Below are positions 23,605 through 34,811 of a stretch of DNA of 64,000 bases, piece after piece (positions within the stretch are counted from its first letter, which is position 1; the number at the start of each line of letters is the position of its first letter). The translations under genes and the position numbers were made by a program. Below the pieces are notes generated by a model. That model worked only from the letters and a program-made list of their open reading frames with translations. It did no database searches and had not been told where the DNA came from. The stretch comes from Hepsetus odoe. Its lineage: Eukaryota > Chordata > Actinopteri > Characiformes > Hepsetidae. The stretch spans positions 21,983,082-22,047,081 of the forward strand of contig CM029366.1 of the NCBI GenBank assembly GCA_017165825.1. Direction: 5' to 3'.

Positions 23605-23787
23605 GCTGGACCTCTGCATTTAACCCATGCACTCAAACACCGTGCAGCAGTGGGCAGTTATTGAAAGCTCCCAGGGAGCAGTGACTGGGACGATACCTTG
23701 CACCAGGGGACCTCAGGGCAACCTACTTGTGAGGGAATCGAACCCACAATCTTCTGATGCAGGGGCTACTCCCTAACCACTAGCCCC
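23605..23787 (-). repeat. SINE family 1, tail-less, adjoining the previous copy
   Basis: It starts mid-element at CTGGACCTCTGCATTTAACC and ends at the head CTAACCACTAG. Lying directly beside the previous copy, it forms a head-to-tail dimer. Confidence 0.8.
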
Positions 23788-23796
23788 ATATGTGAG

Positions 23797-23799
23797 CCC

Positions 23800-23843
<44 letters not shown>
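23797..23843. repeat. (AT)n followed by poly-T
   Basis: An AT dinucleotide run is followed directly by about 17 T residues. Confidence 0.9.
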
Positions 23844-25525
23844 CATGGAGAGTGCCAATATACTGTATAAAGAAGACCAATGTCTTCATATCTTTGCACC
23901 TTTGTTGTGGAGCATTATAAAACGTGCAAAATGTGAGACACCATCCCAATAACACTGGTTTGGTGGCCACTGCTATAAAAGGTGAACAGAAAGGTTCTAA
24001 TCCATGGTCAGCAGCTCTGCGTAACAGAGGTTCAAGACAAAGGTGACAGGGCTCCCTGGTGCCCCATCATCCTGTGCAATTCCCAGTGTTGATCCATCCT
24101 TCCCGCCTACTGGAATGGCCTTAAAGCTGGTGGAAAAGGGCAGTGCTCTCATGCATTCAATATGCTGTAATCAGCAAAGCTGGATATATGAGCGAGCCAC
24201 ATGTTATTGTTTGGGTGTTGTGTGTGATTTAAGGGTTCTCAAGGGAACATGGAGGAAGGACAGAGACTGTGGAGGTCAGTGAGCTGCTTTAAATCAAACA
24301 CACAGCACCTGCATCAGCCAACAAATCCTGGACCCTCTCAGGATGCACCAAGAAGCATTCAGGTTAAACCCTCTGCAGTCTGCCTTTTATTCTTTAGATA
24401 CATCTGATTCAGAACGTAATTAAATAAAAAATAATTATTAGAAATGAATGTTTATGAAATCTGCAGCAAATCATCAGAAATAACTCTTTTTTTAGTAAAT
24501 CAATGTTTAGATATTCCCTGTTTTACCACAATATGAATACTCTTTGGTTGAATATCACAAAAAACATCTTAATTTGGGGACATTTTGGCAATAAATCAAA
24601 TTTACATAATCTTTACTTTTATTCTGCATCTGGAAAATATGTTTTAATATCTGGAACTTGCTTTGGTTTTGTAAAATAATGTGACAACCACAAGGATGAG
24701 CCAGGATCAGGAGGCATTTTAGAACACATGCATTCTTTGTAACTGGCATGGATCTCAGCCAAGTGGCAGCTGGCGAATCAAAGTGAGGTACGCTGATGAA
24801 AGACTGTGTAAAATTATGAAAACTGGAAGCAAGTTATTAAGCATCAGACTAAAAAATGGCATAATGTCAAGTAGCAGAATAAAACATATAATTAGCAAAG
24901 ACAAAAACAGCAAAAATAATAAACAAGTATGTATATATATATATATATATACACACACAGTCTCGAGGAGTGCAAAGTTACCTTTGTGCCCTAGAATATT
25001 CTAACTCCAGTTTAGATCATGTATACCCTGTTATTATTTATATTAAGAAGCAGAAACATCATGAAGAATATGTATTTACCACCATGTTAACCATTTTTAA
25101 AACGTCGTGTTATTTGTGATAGCTGGTAGATTCATATCATTGTATCAGTATTAAAGCTCTAAAAGGCCCAAACAACAAGGAGAGCTAGCGTTTCTGAAGC
25201 TAAGGCACATTAATATTTGTTGTAGTCAGCATTTTGTCCAGCCTCTGATACACTCTTACAGAAAAATGCTTCAATTTAATATTCAATGTAAAGTTCAATG
25301 TGCAGTAACAATAACAGAACCATTGTTAATGTATTGGCTTTTCTTTGGTCCCAAAAAAACAAGTTCTCTATCACTGAATAGAGCTCATTAATCATTATTG
25401 GGTTGTTATTTGAGTTCACTCATTTTATCACAGCCACTGACTTTACTCTTTACTTAAAATCCCTAAAGAACCTCTAACCTCTTAAAGGCCATATGCTTTC
25501 CCTTGCTTCTGATTTCCTGATTCCT
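23844..25525. other. No gene recognised
   Basis: AT-rich sequence with a short AT/AC repeat at 24931-24958. I could not assign any part of it to a gene or repeat family. Confidence 0.5.
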
Positions 25526-25528
25526 GAA

Positions 25529-25536
25529 TCTCTCTC

Positions 25537-25597
<61 letters not shown>
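25529..25597. repeat. (CT)n/(GTCT)n microsatellite
   Basis: A pyrimidine-rich CT run with an internal GTCT block. Confidence 0.9.
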
Positions 25598-25600
<3 letters not shown>

Positions 25601-25661
25601 TCTCAACCTCCCACCCCCTCACACACAGTTACAAAATCCTGATGCCAACCATGAATACATG

Positions 25662-25912
25662 GTAGCGGTGGTCTAGTGGTAGGGTATGTGCCTATGGACC
25701 TATGGCTAAAGAGGTCCCAGGTTTGAATCCCACCTCTGGCACTACCACTACCTCTCTCAACCTCCCACCCCCTCACACACACACTGGGTCCCTGAGCAAG
25801 ACCCTTAACCCTGAGTTGCTCCAGGGAGGACTGTACCTGTAATTAGGACGCTCTGGATGTAAGTCACTCTGGATAAGAGCGTCTGCTAAATGCCGTGAAT
25901 GTAATGAATTAC
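25662..25912 (+). repeat. tRNA-derived SINE (family 2), full length with extra insert
   Basis: It has the head GGTGGTCTAGTGGTAGGG, B-box-like GGTTTGAATCCC, GAGCAAGACCCTTAACC, TGTAATTAGG and the tail GATAAGAGCGTCTGCTAAATG. That tail is shared by many teleost SINEs and L2-type LINEs. About 30 extra bases at 25754-25783 copy the flanking sequence at 25600-25627. Confidence 0.85.
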
Positions 25913-26655
25913 AAGCTGTGGCAGTTTGATGGCACAGACAACGTAATGAGTCTAATGAGAAGATACTATTCTGGTAGTTGTAAAATCAGAAAATATTTGT
26001 TTCTAACTTGAACACTAAATCGTATACTAGAATCAAAGTTAAATAAAAAAAAGCCAGTGGCACAAACCACGAGTCAGGAGGCAGCACAAGGTGAAACCAT
26101 ACACAGTGTAAGATCAGCTTATAAATGAAAAATTTGCTCCATTTATTTCAGGTAGCTTTTGCTGAGTTAAGATAAACATGTTGCAATGTTCACACTTTTT
26201 CTAGTAGGTTAAGCGTATTTGTCAGCAGTGCAGTTATTAGTTATTAACAGACAGGTTACCTCAACTCTGGATCAAATCTGGATTTGAAGCTTAAAAAGTC
26301 CCAACCAAAGATCCTCTTAATATGTTCTGGCTCAAAGTGTTTTGAACACACTTGTTCAAGTTACATCTAATAGTTTGTTTTGGGTAATATAGTTCCTGAC
26401 CACTGATTACCTATTTCAGCAGTGTGGTATGAGGCTAAATGTTAATTCTGTACCTTCTTCAACAGTGCACATATTTAAAAGACTTACAGAAGACTCTGTA
26501 TTCATAATTTCACAGAAAATGCTCTTTATTAAAAGCAGTGATGCTAACCATGCAGGACACTGCAAACAGCCATTATTTATATTCTGAATGGTTGTCAAGA
26601 GGGCTGGAAGATGCATCAAGATGATTTGACAGGCAAGGATTTTACAGTAATAAAC
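25913..26655. other. No gene recognised
   Basis: AT-rich sequence without a recognisable repeat or coding segment. Confidence 0.5.
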
Positions 26656-26935
26656 CATCCATCCATCCTGAATCTCAACCGCTTATCCAGTCTAAGGACG
26701 ATGAGGGCTCTGGGGCCCCAACACTCATGGGGCAAAAGACGGAGACATACCCTGGAGAGGTTGCCAGTCCATCACAGGGCAGACACAAAGACAAACACAA
26801 TCACACCTAGGGGGCAATTTAGCATCTCCCATCCACCTGATGTTCATGTCTTTGGCCTGGTGGAGGAAATCAGAGCACCTGGAGGAAACACACATGGACA
26901 CAGGGACACATGGACACACATTTATAGCTAATATA
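26655..26935 (-). repeat. Teleost interspersed repeat (family 3), reverse, long copy
   Basis: Landmarks in reverse order are CATCCATCCTGAATCTCAAC, CCTGGAGAGGTTGCCAGTCC, GGGGCAATTTAGCATCTCCC and ATGTCTTTGGCCTGGTGGAGG. The open frame across it is incidental. Confidence 0.65.
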
Positions 26936-28955
26936 TTCTACACACTGTATCAATTGTTTGTTAAAATTTCTGATTAATACTCTTTAATGAATCACATGCT
27001 GGTCAGTTACAGCTCTTCTGGCTCATGAAAGTAAACAACTGACAAAGTTGCCTCTGTTTCTGCAAATCTGACCTGCCACTGCAGGTGTGGGGCTGAAAAA
27101 AACTGCATCTGTTTAAGGTTTTCAATTCCCTGCCTACCCTCACGAGAGTGTACCTTTCCAGACTGAAATCTTTTTGTCATCATGAAAAAGCTCATATTTC
27201 TTTAACATGAACTACACATGAACTATACATTAAACCTTCGCTAATATTATGACCATGGTGCAAGTAAACAGAGTAGAGTGGTGTAAACAAGATATATAGT
27301 CATTTATTGCACATTTACACAAGCTGCTGATTCCCAGCCTCTACTTTGACCAATCTAATGGTTTATTGATGCTCTCTAAAGGGGGGAGGAAGGGGTGTTC
27401 CAGTAGGCTCTCTCAGGGTTTAAGAGACTTTTTGCAGGTGCTGATTCAACATGCACTACCTTAACTGTCATTGACACCGCAGCAAACATACACCAAACAT
27501 CTTGAAATATGGCACAGTCTTAAATAATCCATCTATAATAGTGATCTGACACCACTGATCAGAGAAACTCCAAGAAAACACAGAATTGCACTACATACGA
27601 ATTGCATATGAATAAAATACAAATAAAAATGTACCATCTGCAAGCTTTTGGTCCTTCTTGCTTTATTATGCTGGAAACTGTGCTCAAGTAAACACATGAC
27701 TATATTTATGTTTTATCCATTTGAAAGTTGACAGCTATCCTTTTAATTCTTTGTAAATTTCATCACAAAGGAACCAGTAGAAAAAGGCTTGCATTTGTCC
27801 TTAGATTAATATACAAATTGTATGTTTGGACCCTGTCTTATATATAAGAAGAATCTCTCTAACTATGGTAGGAAAGATAACTCGATGAATTAAGGCTAGA
27901 CTATACTGGAAAGTTGTTCTGCATGAGGTTGAAGCTGGACCCTGGATCTAGGATGAAGCATGAGGAATAATGTACTCCTTTGAAATGTATAGTGTGAGCA
28001 GACAAATTCAGATGAAAGGATTAACAACAGTGAGATTACAGAGACACCCAGTGTTCAAGTGAATAATAGCACAGGCTTCCACATGCATTTGCCTTGCACA
28101 GCATATTCTCACTGTGTGAATACTGGGCTGTTTTTACTCCTTTCTCTCAGGGGGTGATCTGTGTTTTTTTTTTTTCTTTCTTTCTTTCTTACATTCGAAT
28201 ATAGCCAAATGCAGTGCATTCAAGGTACCATAGCTATTTTCTCCAGAGGTGTAACATAAGATGCAGTGACCTCCCCACTGTGTAAGCATGTGTCTGCATG
28301 CATATTTGTGTGGATGTGTGTAATTGATGGAGTGACAGAAGCGCTACAAATAGCAGTGACAGCTGCCTAAACCAAATGTCTTGTTGAATGTATGACTCCA
28401 GTTGCTGTTTTTATGGCTTATGCCTGCAGCATAATAATGCTTCAGAAGCAGCAAAGAAAAAAAAAATCACATCAGCTGAAATCATGCATTATTTAGAAAG
28501 CTGCCTTTCAGTGCCAGACTTCACGATAGTGTTTGCCGCTCTGTGTGGAGAAACATCATTCACATTCTATTGTCAGTAAGAAAGATAAGAAGAGGTGAAC
28601 TTGAGCCATGAGAATAGATTTCTCCGTTAGTTTTGATTCATCTTAGTTTTCCATTCTAATGCTAGTGTTCATTTTTTATCTCCTTGTGCTGCCTCTCATT
28701 AAGAAGTGGTTTACATTGTCTATAATGGTTTATACATTTTAAATGTTCCATCTTTGACTTAGTGAGTCATGACAAATGGCCAGATTTGAGTGTATTCATG
28801 TTCCTGCGACCAACAAAATGAACCTGTAAAATATTAACACTATTTCTACGACTGCTGATTGCCTTTAATATACTAAGAAAATTGGCTTGTGTTTCTGAAC
28901 CAGTGCAATTTAAACAAAAGCTTTGGTTCAGCACTGAGTCAGCATTCTCAAACTG
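26936..28955. other. No gene recognised
   Basis: About 2 kb of apparently unique sequence. The only simple repeat is a T/CTTT tract at about 28163-28190. Confidence 0.5.
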
Positions 28956-28969
28956 ATTGACTGATTGAC

Positions 28970-29235
28970 CCTAACCACTAGGCCACCAGCAACGCCCCAG
29001 CACAACTTCCACACTCTCATTGTGAACAGTGAGCAGTGAATTTCTCCTTTACATTTATCCCAGACACACCACTAGTGAACACACAAACACCAGAAGCAGT
29101 GAGCTGCAATTCCTGTGCATAGGGAGGCAGTTGTGAAACTGAATGCAGCTGTGGGAATGCATTGTTCACCTAACCCCCGCTGCCCAAAATTTTACAAGCC
29201 TCCTTCTCTAAGCATTAGACCACAGCTGCCCTAAC
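28970..29235 (-). repeat. Diverged tRNA-derived SINE relics (reverse)
   Basis: CCTAACCACTAGGCCACCAG at the left and TAAGCATTAGACCACAGCTG at the right are head ends. Between them lie CAGTGAATTTCTCC and ACACACCACTAGTGAACACA, blocks of a common teleost SINE type. It is too worn to split into copies. Confidence 0.55.
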
Positions 29236-29490
29236 AATATCATAGCAACCAAACCACCTACAATACAACACTGTTTAGTAAGACCATAGCATCCTCTTTA
29301 ACTTAAACACCCCAAACCAAGCACCTAAAGACAGTCTGAACAACCCACTGTTTTAACCATTCAGTACTACACCCCAGAGCAGTTAAGCCCACCTTGCGCC
29401 TGCTTGAACTTTTTCAAAAATAACTTACAAACTTTTACACTCTCTCTGTCAAGTAAACTTAAAAATTATTCATAAACCTTTCCTTTCTAG

Positions 29491-29743
29491 AGGGGCAGTG
29501 GTGACCTACTGGTTAGGGAGTTGGCCCCGGATCGGAAGGTTGTGGGTTCAAACCCCTTACCAGTGGGTTGCCCTGAGGTACCCTTGAGCAAGGTGCCATC
29601 CCCGTCGGTTCGCTCCTCCCTGTGATAGGCTGGCGACCTGTCCAGGGTGTGTCCCAGTTCTTTGCCCTGTGTGAGCTGGGATGGACTCCAGCAGCCCCCC
29701 GCGACCCTAATTAGGAAAAGCGGCCCAGAAAATAACTGACTGA
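29491..29743 (+). mobile_element. Composite SINE, second copy, with 13-bp target-site duplication
   Basis: The head GGGGCAGTGGTGACCTACTG, B-box-like GGGTTCAAACCCC and GAGCAAGGTGCCATCCCC are followed by the switch into GATAGGCTGGCGACCTGTCC. The tail ends GAAAATAACTGACTGA. The exact 13-bp repeat CTTTCCTTTCTAG flanks it at 29478-29490 and 29744-29756. It has the same architecture as the copy at 22222-22472. Confidence 0.88.
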
Positions 29744-29756
29744 CTTTCCTTTCTAG

Positions 29757-30640
29757 TTCACAAAATGCCACGATAAAACTCAAGGTTGCATTACAAAGCA
29801 TCAGCAACACAGAAGTGAAAAAACAGAAAACAATAGAGAATTGAGTCAGCAACGAAAAAAAAGCAGAATAAGCAATTAAGAAAGATGAGATTTCTGCTGT
29901 GGAAGCTTTTAAAGAGTCTTTACTCTACCCGTGTTCAAAGTAGCCTTTGATTGATGACTCTGCTAATTCTCCTAGACAAGTGACACCAGTAGTATGTCTG
30001 AAGATGTGAAAAAGCAGTGTGGCTTTCAACAGGTCTCGCCAAGCATGTTTGCCCATCAGAATGTGAAAGGCAGAATCTGATGGCGTCTATCCTCTCTTTA
30101 AATGAAGTGTGAGGTGGAGGACGGGGTGGAGGAGGAGGGCTGCAGGCTGATTAATGACCATTCCTTCTTCAGTGCCATTTAAGCAGATTTGAAAACTGAT
30201 GAGGGGGAAAGAATTGAGCGATGAGCTGTCATCTGATGGTCGTGCTAAAGCTCCTATACCCACCTCATGGTTCAGCTGGCGATAAGAACAAGACAAGTTG
30301 CATGCAGTGAATTGGGTTCGATTAGGATCACAGGACTATTCACTCCTGTCTACATAGACTCAGAGACCTGAAGCATGTAAGATAGCATCACCTACTCAGA
30401 GAGACAGAAGTAATTTGCTTAAGGCGTTTAACAAGAAGTTGAAGAATTGCTTAGAGACCTTAGAGACTTCTATTTGGTACCTCTTTTTATCCCTAAGTCA
30501 TTAAAGTCTCCCTGGCAGAACTGCCCCGTCCCTATTTCTCGCCCATCAAGAACATTGTTAAAATGGTGCATAATACCATCCTCTTTTCTGTGGCTGAACC
30601 TTATAATCTTCAGCCTTGTAGGCCTGGAGATGAGTGAAAG
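29757..30640. other. No gene recognised
   Basis: Apparently unique sequence; no exon or repeat could be supported. Confidence 0.5.
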
Positions 30641-30641
30641 T

Positions 30642-30873
30642 TACTATTCTTGTCATTGTGAAACACAGCACAGCACAACACAATGAAATTCAACCTCTGC
30701 CTTTCACCCATACACACACGTGCAGCAGGGAGCAGCAATTGAAAGCACCCAGGGAGCAGTGATGGGGATGGTATCTTGCTCAAGGGTACCTCAGAGCAAC
30801 CTACTGGTGAGGGAATCAAACCCACAATCTTCCATTGCAGATCCAGCTCTCTAAACACTAGGCCACCGCTGCC
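30642..30873 (-). repeat. SINE family 1, reverse
   Basis: The tail end CTATTCTTGTCATTGTGAAAC comes first and the head end ACACTAGGCCACCGCTGCC last. It sits right beside a tRNA-Lys-like sequence on the same strand. Confidence 0.85.
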
Positions 30874-30881
30874 TAGTTGAA

Positions 30882-30954
30882 CACCCCACATGGGGCATGA
30901 ACCCATAACCCTGAGATTAAGAGTCTCATGCTCTGCTGACTGAGCTAGCCGGGC
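30882..30954 (-). tRNA. tRNA-Lys(CTT)-like sequence, probably a pseudogene
   Basis: The 73 bases fold as a complete cloverleaf on the minus strand: acceptor GCCCGGC, D-arm GCTC/GAGC, anticodon stem TGAGA/TCTCA around loop CTCTTAA (anticodon CTT), and T-stem ATGGG/CCCAT. It departs from vertebrate tRNA-Lys by a G-G mismatch and a terminal G-T pair in the acceptor stem. It also has TTCATGC in place of TTCGAGC in the T-loop, which removes the conserved A58. The identity call is firm, function is doubtful. Confidence 0.65.
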
Positions 30955-31184
30955 AGCCAAATGAGATCTGAGATGGTTGATGGCAAATGAGATCTGAGTC
31001 TCAAAGAAACTTCAAAGAACATTGTCATTGCAGTTTCTCAAGTAAAAGTTTTAGAACATCATCACTGAAAATCAAACGCAGAGTAATATTTTAGATTGCT
31101 TAACGTGGCCCTCTAATGTCGTTATATGTCTATAATGTCTCTATTTAACTTTATTGGTTCGCAGCTGATGTGTGAGAACCATGG

Positions 31185-31400
31185 ACAAGTCAAGGCAGTT
31201 TTATTTACAAATCACATTTTACAACTGTTACTTTCACAAAGCAGCTTTTGGGAACCTAGGTGAGACCCTAGTTAGAAAGCCATGGGTAAGAAACAAGAAA
31301 ACTCCCTAAAGCTGGAGGAAGAAAAGAGGAACTATGAATCATTGGTAAAATCCCATCCTACTCTGGTGGACTTTAGATAACATCAGTAAAAATCTGAATA
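31185..31400. repeat. Diverged interspersed repeat of unknown class
   Basis: CTTTCACAAAGCAGCTTTTGG and AACAAGAAAACTCCCTAAAG resemble a repeat common in teleost genomes. The match is from memory of its wording only. Confidence 0.35.
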
Positions 31401-31552
31401 TTATTAGTCATGGATATTGCCGTCTTTGAGAGGCAGAGTAACAAATGTAACCACTAATGGCCAATCCGGTCTTTAGTGAGGTCAGGTAAAGTCTGTGGTT
31501 AGAAGTTAAAAGCAGCAGATTCTGTTTGAGTTCACCTCAGTAAGAGCCCTTG

Positions 31553-31939
31553 TCACTCTACTAGGCTTTCCAAGCAAAATGGAATGATTCCAGCTTGGTC
31601 AGCAACCGTTAACGCTCTTCTTTTCTGAGATTTTGTTTTGGGACATGCATTAGATAGTTGTACCACAGAGCAAGCTCTTTTGTCTTTGCATCTTAAGGGT
31701 GCCATGTTATCTAATGTTGAATGAAAAGTATTCTCAAATGTTCGGATAGGTTTTCCCAGCCTTTGAGACCATGTGGAGGGTTTGGTTGATAAGTCTGAGA
31801 GGTATTCAGTGAAATGATAAGCTGCATAACAAATGTACATATAGCTACCATTGCATTCTTCAGTCCATCCCATTTCTTTCTCAGCTCTTCCAAAACACCT
31901 GAAATTTTCATTTCTTGAATCATCATCCAATCTGGTCAT
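31553..31939 (-). pseudogene. Possible LINE ORF relic
   Basis: A 128-codon open frame on the minus strand contains FENTFHSTLDNMAPLRCK, which loosely resembles the linker between endonuclease and reverse transcriptase in teleost LINEs (a segment of the type LDxxAPLK). No other LINE motif was found, so this is weak. Confidence 0.25.
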
Positions 31940-32250
31940 GTCTTTCTCGGTACAATAGTATAATGTTTCTTTCCCTCAATGACATTCAGTTGACCCATAC
32001 TTTTTAATATACCACTGTATTTACTTTATCACAGAATGTTATAAATGGGAATCTCCAGACCCCCTTGTAAAATTTTCTGAAATAAAAAAAAAATACAATA
32101 CAAAAAAATACAATATAAGCATAAAATTTAACTTCTTCAGAGAGAGAAGTCAGGAAAGTCTCTGAAGGGTCTGAAGAACATTCATGATAATACAGGAGTT
32201 TTTTCAAATGGGGAGTCCACAAAAGCACATCTCATAATGGACATGAAAAA

Positions 32251-32513
32251 GTGAAAAAGTGAAAGTGACTATTCTTGTCATTGCGAGGTCACAGCACAGC
32301 ACACAGTGAACCAAAACAAAATTAGACCTCTGCATTTAACCCATGCACACAAACACCGTGCAGCAGGGGGGAAGCTATGAAAGCTGCCTGGGGAGCAGTG
32401 ACGGGGAAAGTACCTCTCTCAAGGGTACCTCAGGGCAACCTACTGGTAAGGGGTTGGAACCCACAATCTTCCGATCCTATGGCCAACTCCCTAACCACTA
32501 GGCCCCGCTGGCC
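32251..32513 (-). repeat. SINE family 1, reverse, full length
   Basis: It starts with a GAAAAAGTG-type tail and TATTCTTGTCATTGCGAGGTC and ends at ACCACTAGGCCCCGCTG. It is well preserved. Confidence 0.85.
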
Positions 32514-32669
32514 CTAATTAAATCACCCCAGGACAGGGACAGGGACAGGAACGCACAATCTCTGGCTTAGAGCGCCAGAACCTTAACCATTCAACCACTG
32601 GTGGATAGAAGATTGCTCTAAGGTTCATGTTGTAAGACTGGACTCATGATGGTACACGAATGTATAAAT

Positions 32670-32930
32670 TTGTTTCCCAGAAAATAATCACTCACCATAT
32701 GTCTCATAAAAGATAAGAATCCCTCACCCTATAAGGGTGAAGGACCATGAAACCCCCCCACCAAGAGAGAATTATCGCTCCCCCATCTCCCATAAGGATG
32801 AACAATCACTTAATGCATCTACGAAATAAGACAGAAGAGTCACTCATCCCATCCATAATAACTGTGAAAAATCACTCACCCCATTTCCCAAAAGGGTGGA
32901 GAATCACTCACCCCATCTTCCACAAGATTT
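32670..32930. repeat. Old minisatellite, about 32-bp unit, about 8 degenerate copies
   Basis: The phrase AATCACTCACCCCAT, followed by a C/A-rich stretch and AAGGGTGA-like ends, returns every 28-35 bases (for example 32685, 32712, 32769, 32804, 32838, 32870 and 32902). Copies differ by substitutions and small indels. Confidence 0.7.
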
Positions 32931-33446
32931 TTATTATTGCAGCTCAGTTGTCATGGCATCATTCACTGCAGCTGAACAGTAGCAGTGAAGACATTTTCTC
33001 TCCTCTCTGAGCAGTCTTGCATCAGCATTAAAGAAAGAACTTCTTGTCTCTTAAAGCGTGAAGTGTATTTATGTTTCAGAAGAGTGTCTCTGATAAAGAT
33101 CTGGGACACATTTTACTAAACCAAGTTATTGGGGTTGTCTTTGGAAAGAAAACAACTGACTTTTTTTCCTTGTATCTTTTGTAACAACCACAGAGGGCAG
33201 TGATAATAACTCTGGGATTAAGCTTGGTGTTAAACTGCCTGCCAAAAAAGTAGGGCACCCTGGTGGACACGCATATGATAAATATAACTGAATCCTCCCC
33301 TTATAGTCTGGAAGGTCAGCTGCAAATGTAAATCTATCCTGACATATAGAAAAGGAAAAAAAGGTAAGAATCATAAAGGTTTGAGCCTTCAGAATGTCTT
33401 TCACATTGCTGCTGCATACCTGTTTCATTCTCATTCTTGCCACAAC

Positions 33447-33450
<4 letters not shown>

Positions 33451-33490
<40 letters not shown>

Positions 33491-33978
33491 NTCTCTCTTT
33501 CACTCTCTCTCTCTCTCTTTCACGCTCTCTCTCTCTCTCTCTTTCACTCTCTCTCTCTTTCACTCTCTCTCTCTCTCTTTCACGCTCTCTCTCTCTCTCT
33601 CTTTCACTCTCTCTCTCTTTCACTCTCTCTCTCTCTCTTTCACGCTCTCTCTCTCTCTCTCTTTCACTCTCTCTCTCTTTCACTCTCTCTCTCTCTCTTT
33701 CACGCTCTCTCTCTCTCTCTCTTTCACTCTCTCTCTCTTTCACTCTCTCTCTCTCTCTTTCACGCTCTCTCTCTCTCTCTCTTTCACTCTCTCTCTCTTT
33801 CACTCTCTCTCTCTCTCTTTCACGCTCTCTCTCTCTCTCTCTTTCACTCTCTCTCTCTTTCACTCTCTCTCTCTCTCTTTCACGCTCTCTCTCTCTCTCT
33901 CTTTCACTCTCTCTCTCTTTCACTCTCTCTCTCTCTCTTTCACGCTCTCTCTCTCTCTCTCTTTCACTCTCTCTCTCT

Positions 33979-34034
<56 letters not shown>
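33451..34034. repeat. CT-rich higher-order tandem array, 60-bp period
   Basis: A (CT)n tract is punctuated by TTTCAC triplets, and one unit in each 60 bases carries TTTCACG. The 60-base unit repeats identically seven times from 33541 to 33960, with partial units on both sides. A single N sits at 33491. The open frames here, in both strands, are low-complexity artefacts. Confidence 0.95.
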
Positions 34035-34036
<2 letters not shown>

Positions 34037-34273
34037 TATTAACATGGCCCTATAGGTTTTTTTGGCTTTGTGTGGGGCTCAAGGCCATGCCGCTGTATTA
34101 AATGGCTTCAGTGACAGTAGTGTTTATAATTTAGAGGGTAGGCCTTCCTGTAAAAAATGATGGTCTTGACTTTGCTTTATGAATGCTTCAAAAACCTTTC
34201 CAAAGACTTTAAATCACTGTGTTCTCCATACCAGAAAGAATTATTATTGCATTAGTACACACACTCACGTGCA

Positions 34274-34280
34274 AACACAC

Positions 34281-34325
<45 letters not shown>
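34274..34325. repeat. (AC)n microsatellite
   Basis: A CA run with two CG interruptions. Confidence 0.95.
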
Positions 34326-34469
34326 TTCTACTATTATGCAAGGTTCAGTCCTCAGTTTTCATCCACTCTGAAATAATATTTGCTCAGTGTTATTACTACA
34401 GGGTCTTGACCATTAAGGAAGGCTGCTGAGTTGGTTGATAGATCAACAACAGTTTGTAATTGTGAATAG

Positions 34470-34690
34470 GCAATTTATCAAAATGATGTCTTTGAAGCAA
34501 AATGAGCAAGGACCAAAGGGTGATGGCTCCAAAACGGCAGGCCTTAAAGGTGAAGCAGTGACGGGTTCATGGAGGCCAAGCCAAGATTCCTTGATGCACA
34601 TGGTAAGCAAAAGCTGGCTTATCTGATCCAATCCCACAGAGGAGCTACAGTCACACTAATAGCTGAAAAGTGCATTACAGTTTGTTTTGC
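34470..34690 (+). mobile_element. Tc1-like DNA transposon relic
   Basis: GGCTCCAAAACGGCAGGCCTT, TTCCTTGATGCACATGG and CCCACAGAGGAGCTACAGTC derive from the helix-turn-helix region of the same Tc1-like family as at 19.3 and 53.4 kb. A GT repeat truncates it on the right. Confidence 0.55.
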
Positions 34691-34694
34691 ACAA

Positions 34695-34811
<117 letters not shown>

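Noticed and set aside
26611..26931. A 106-codon frame (His/Thr-rich)
   Set aside because: It lies over a reverse copy of the family 3 interspersed repeat.
33126..34101. Long open frames with Ser-Leu or Arg-Glu repeats on both strands
   Set aside because: They are translations of the CT tandem array; CT repeats are open in all frames. There is no start context, splice structure or conservation signal.
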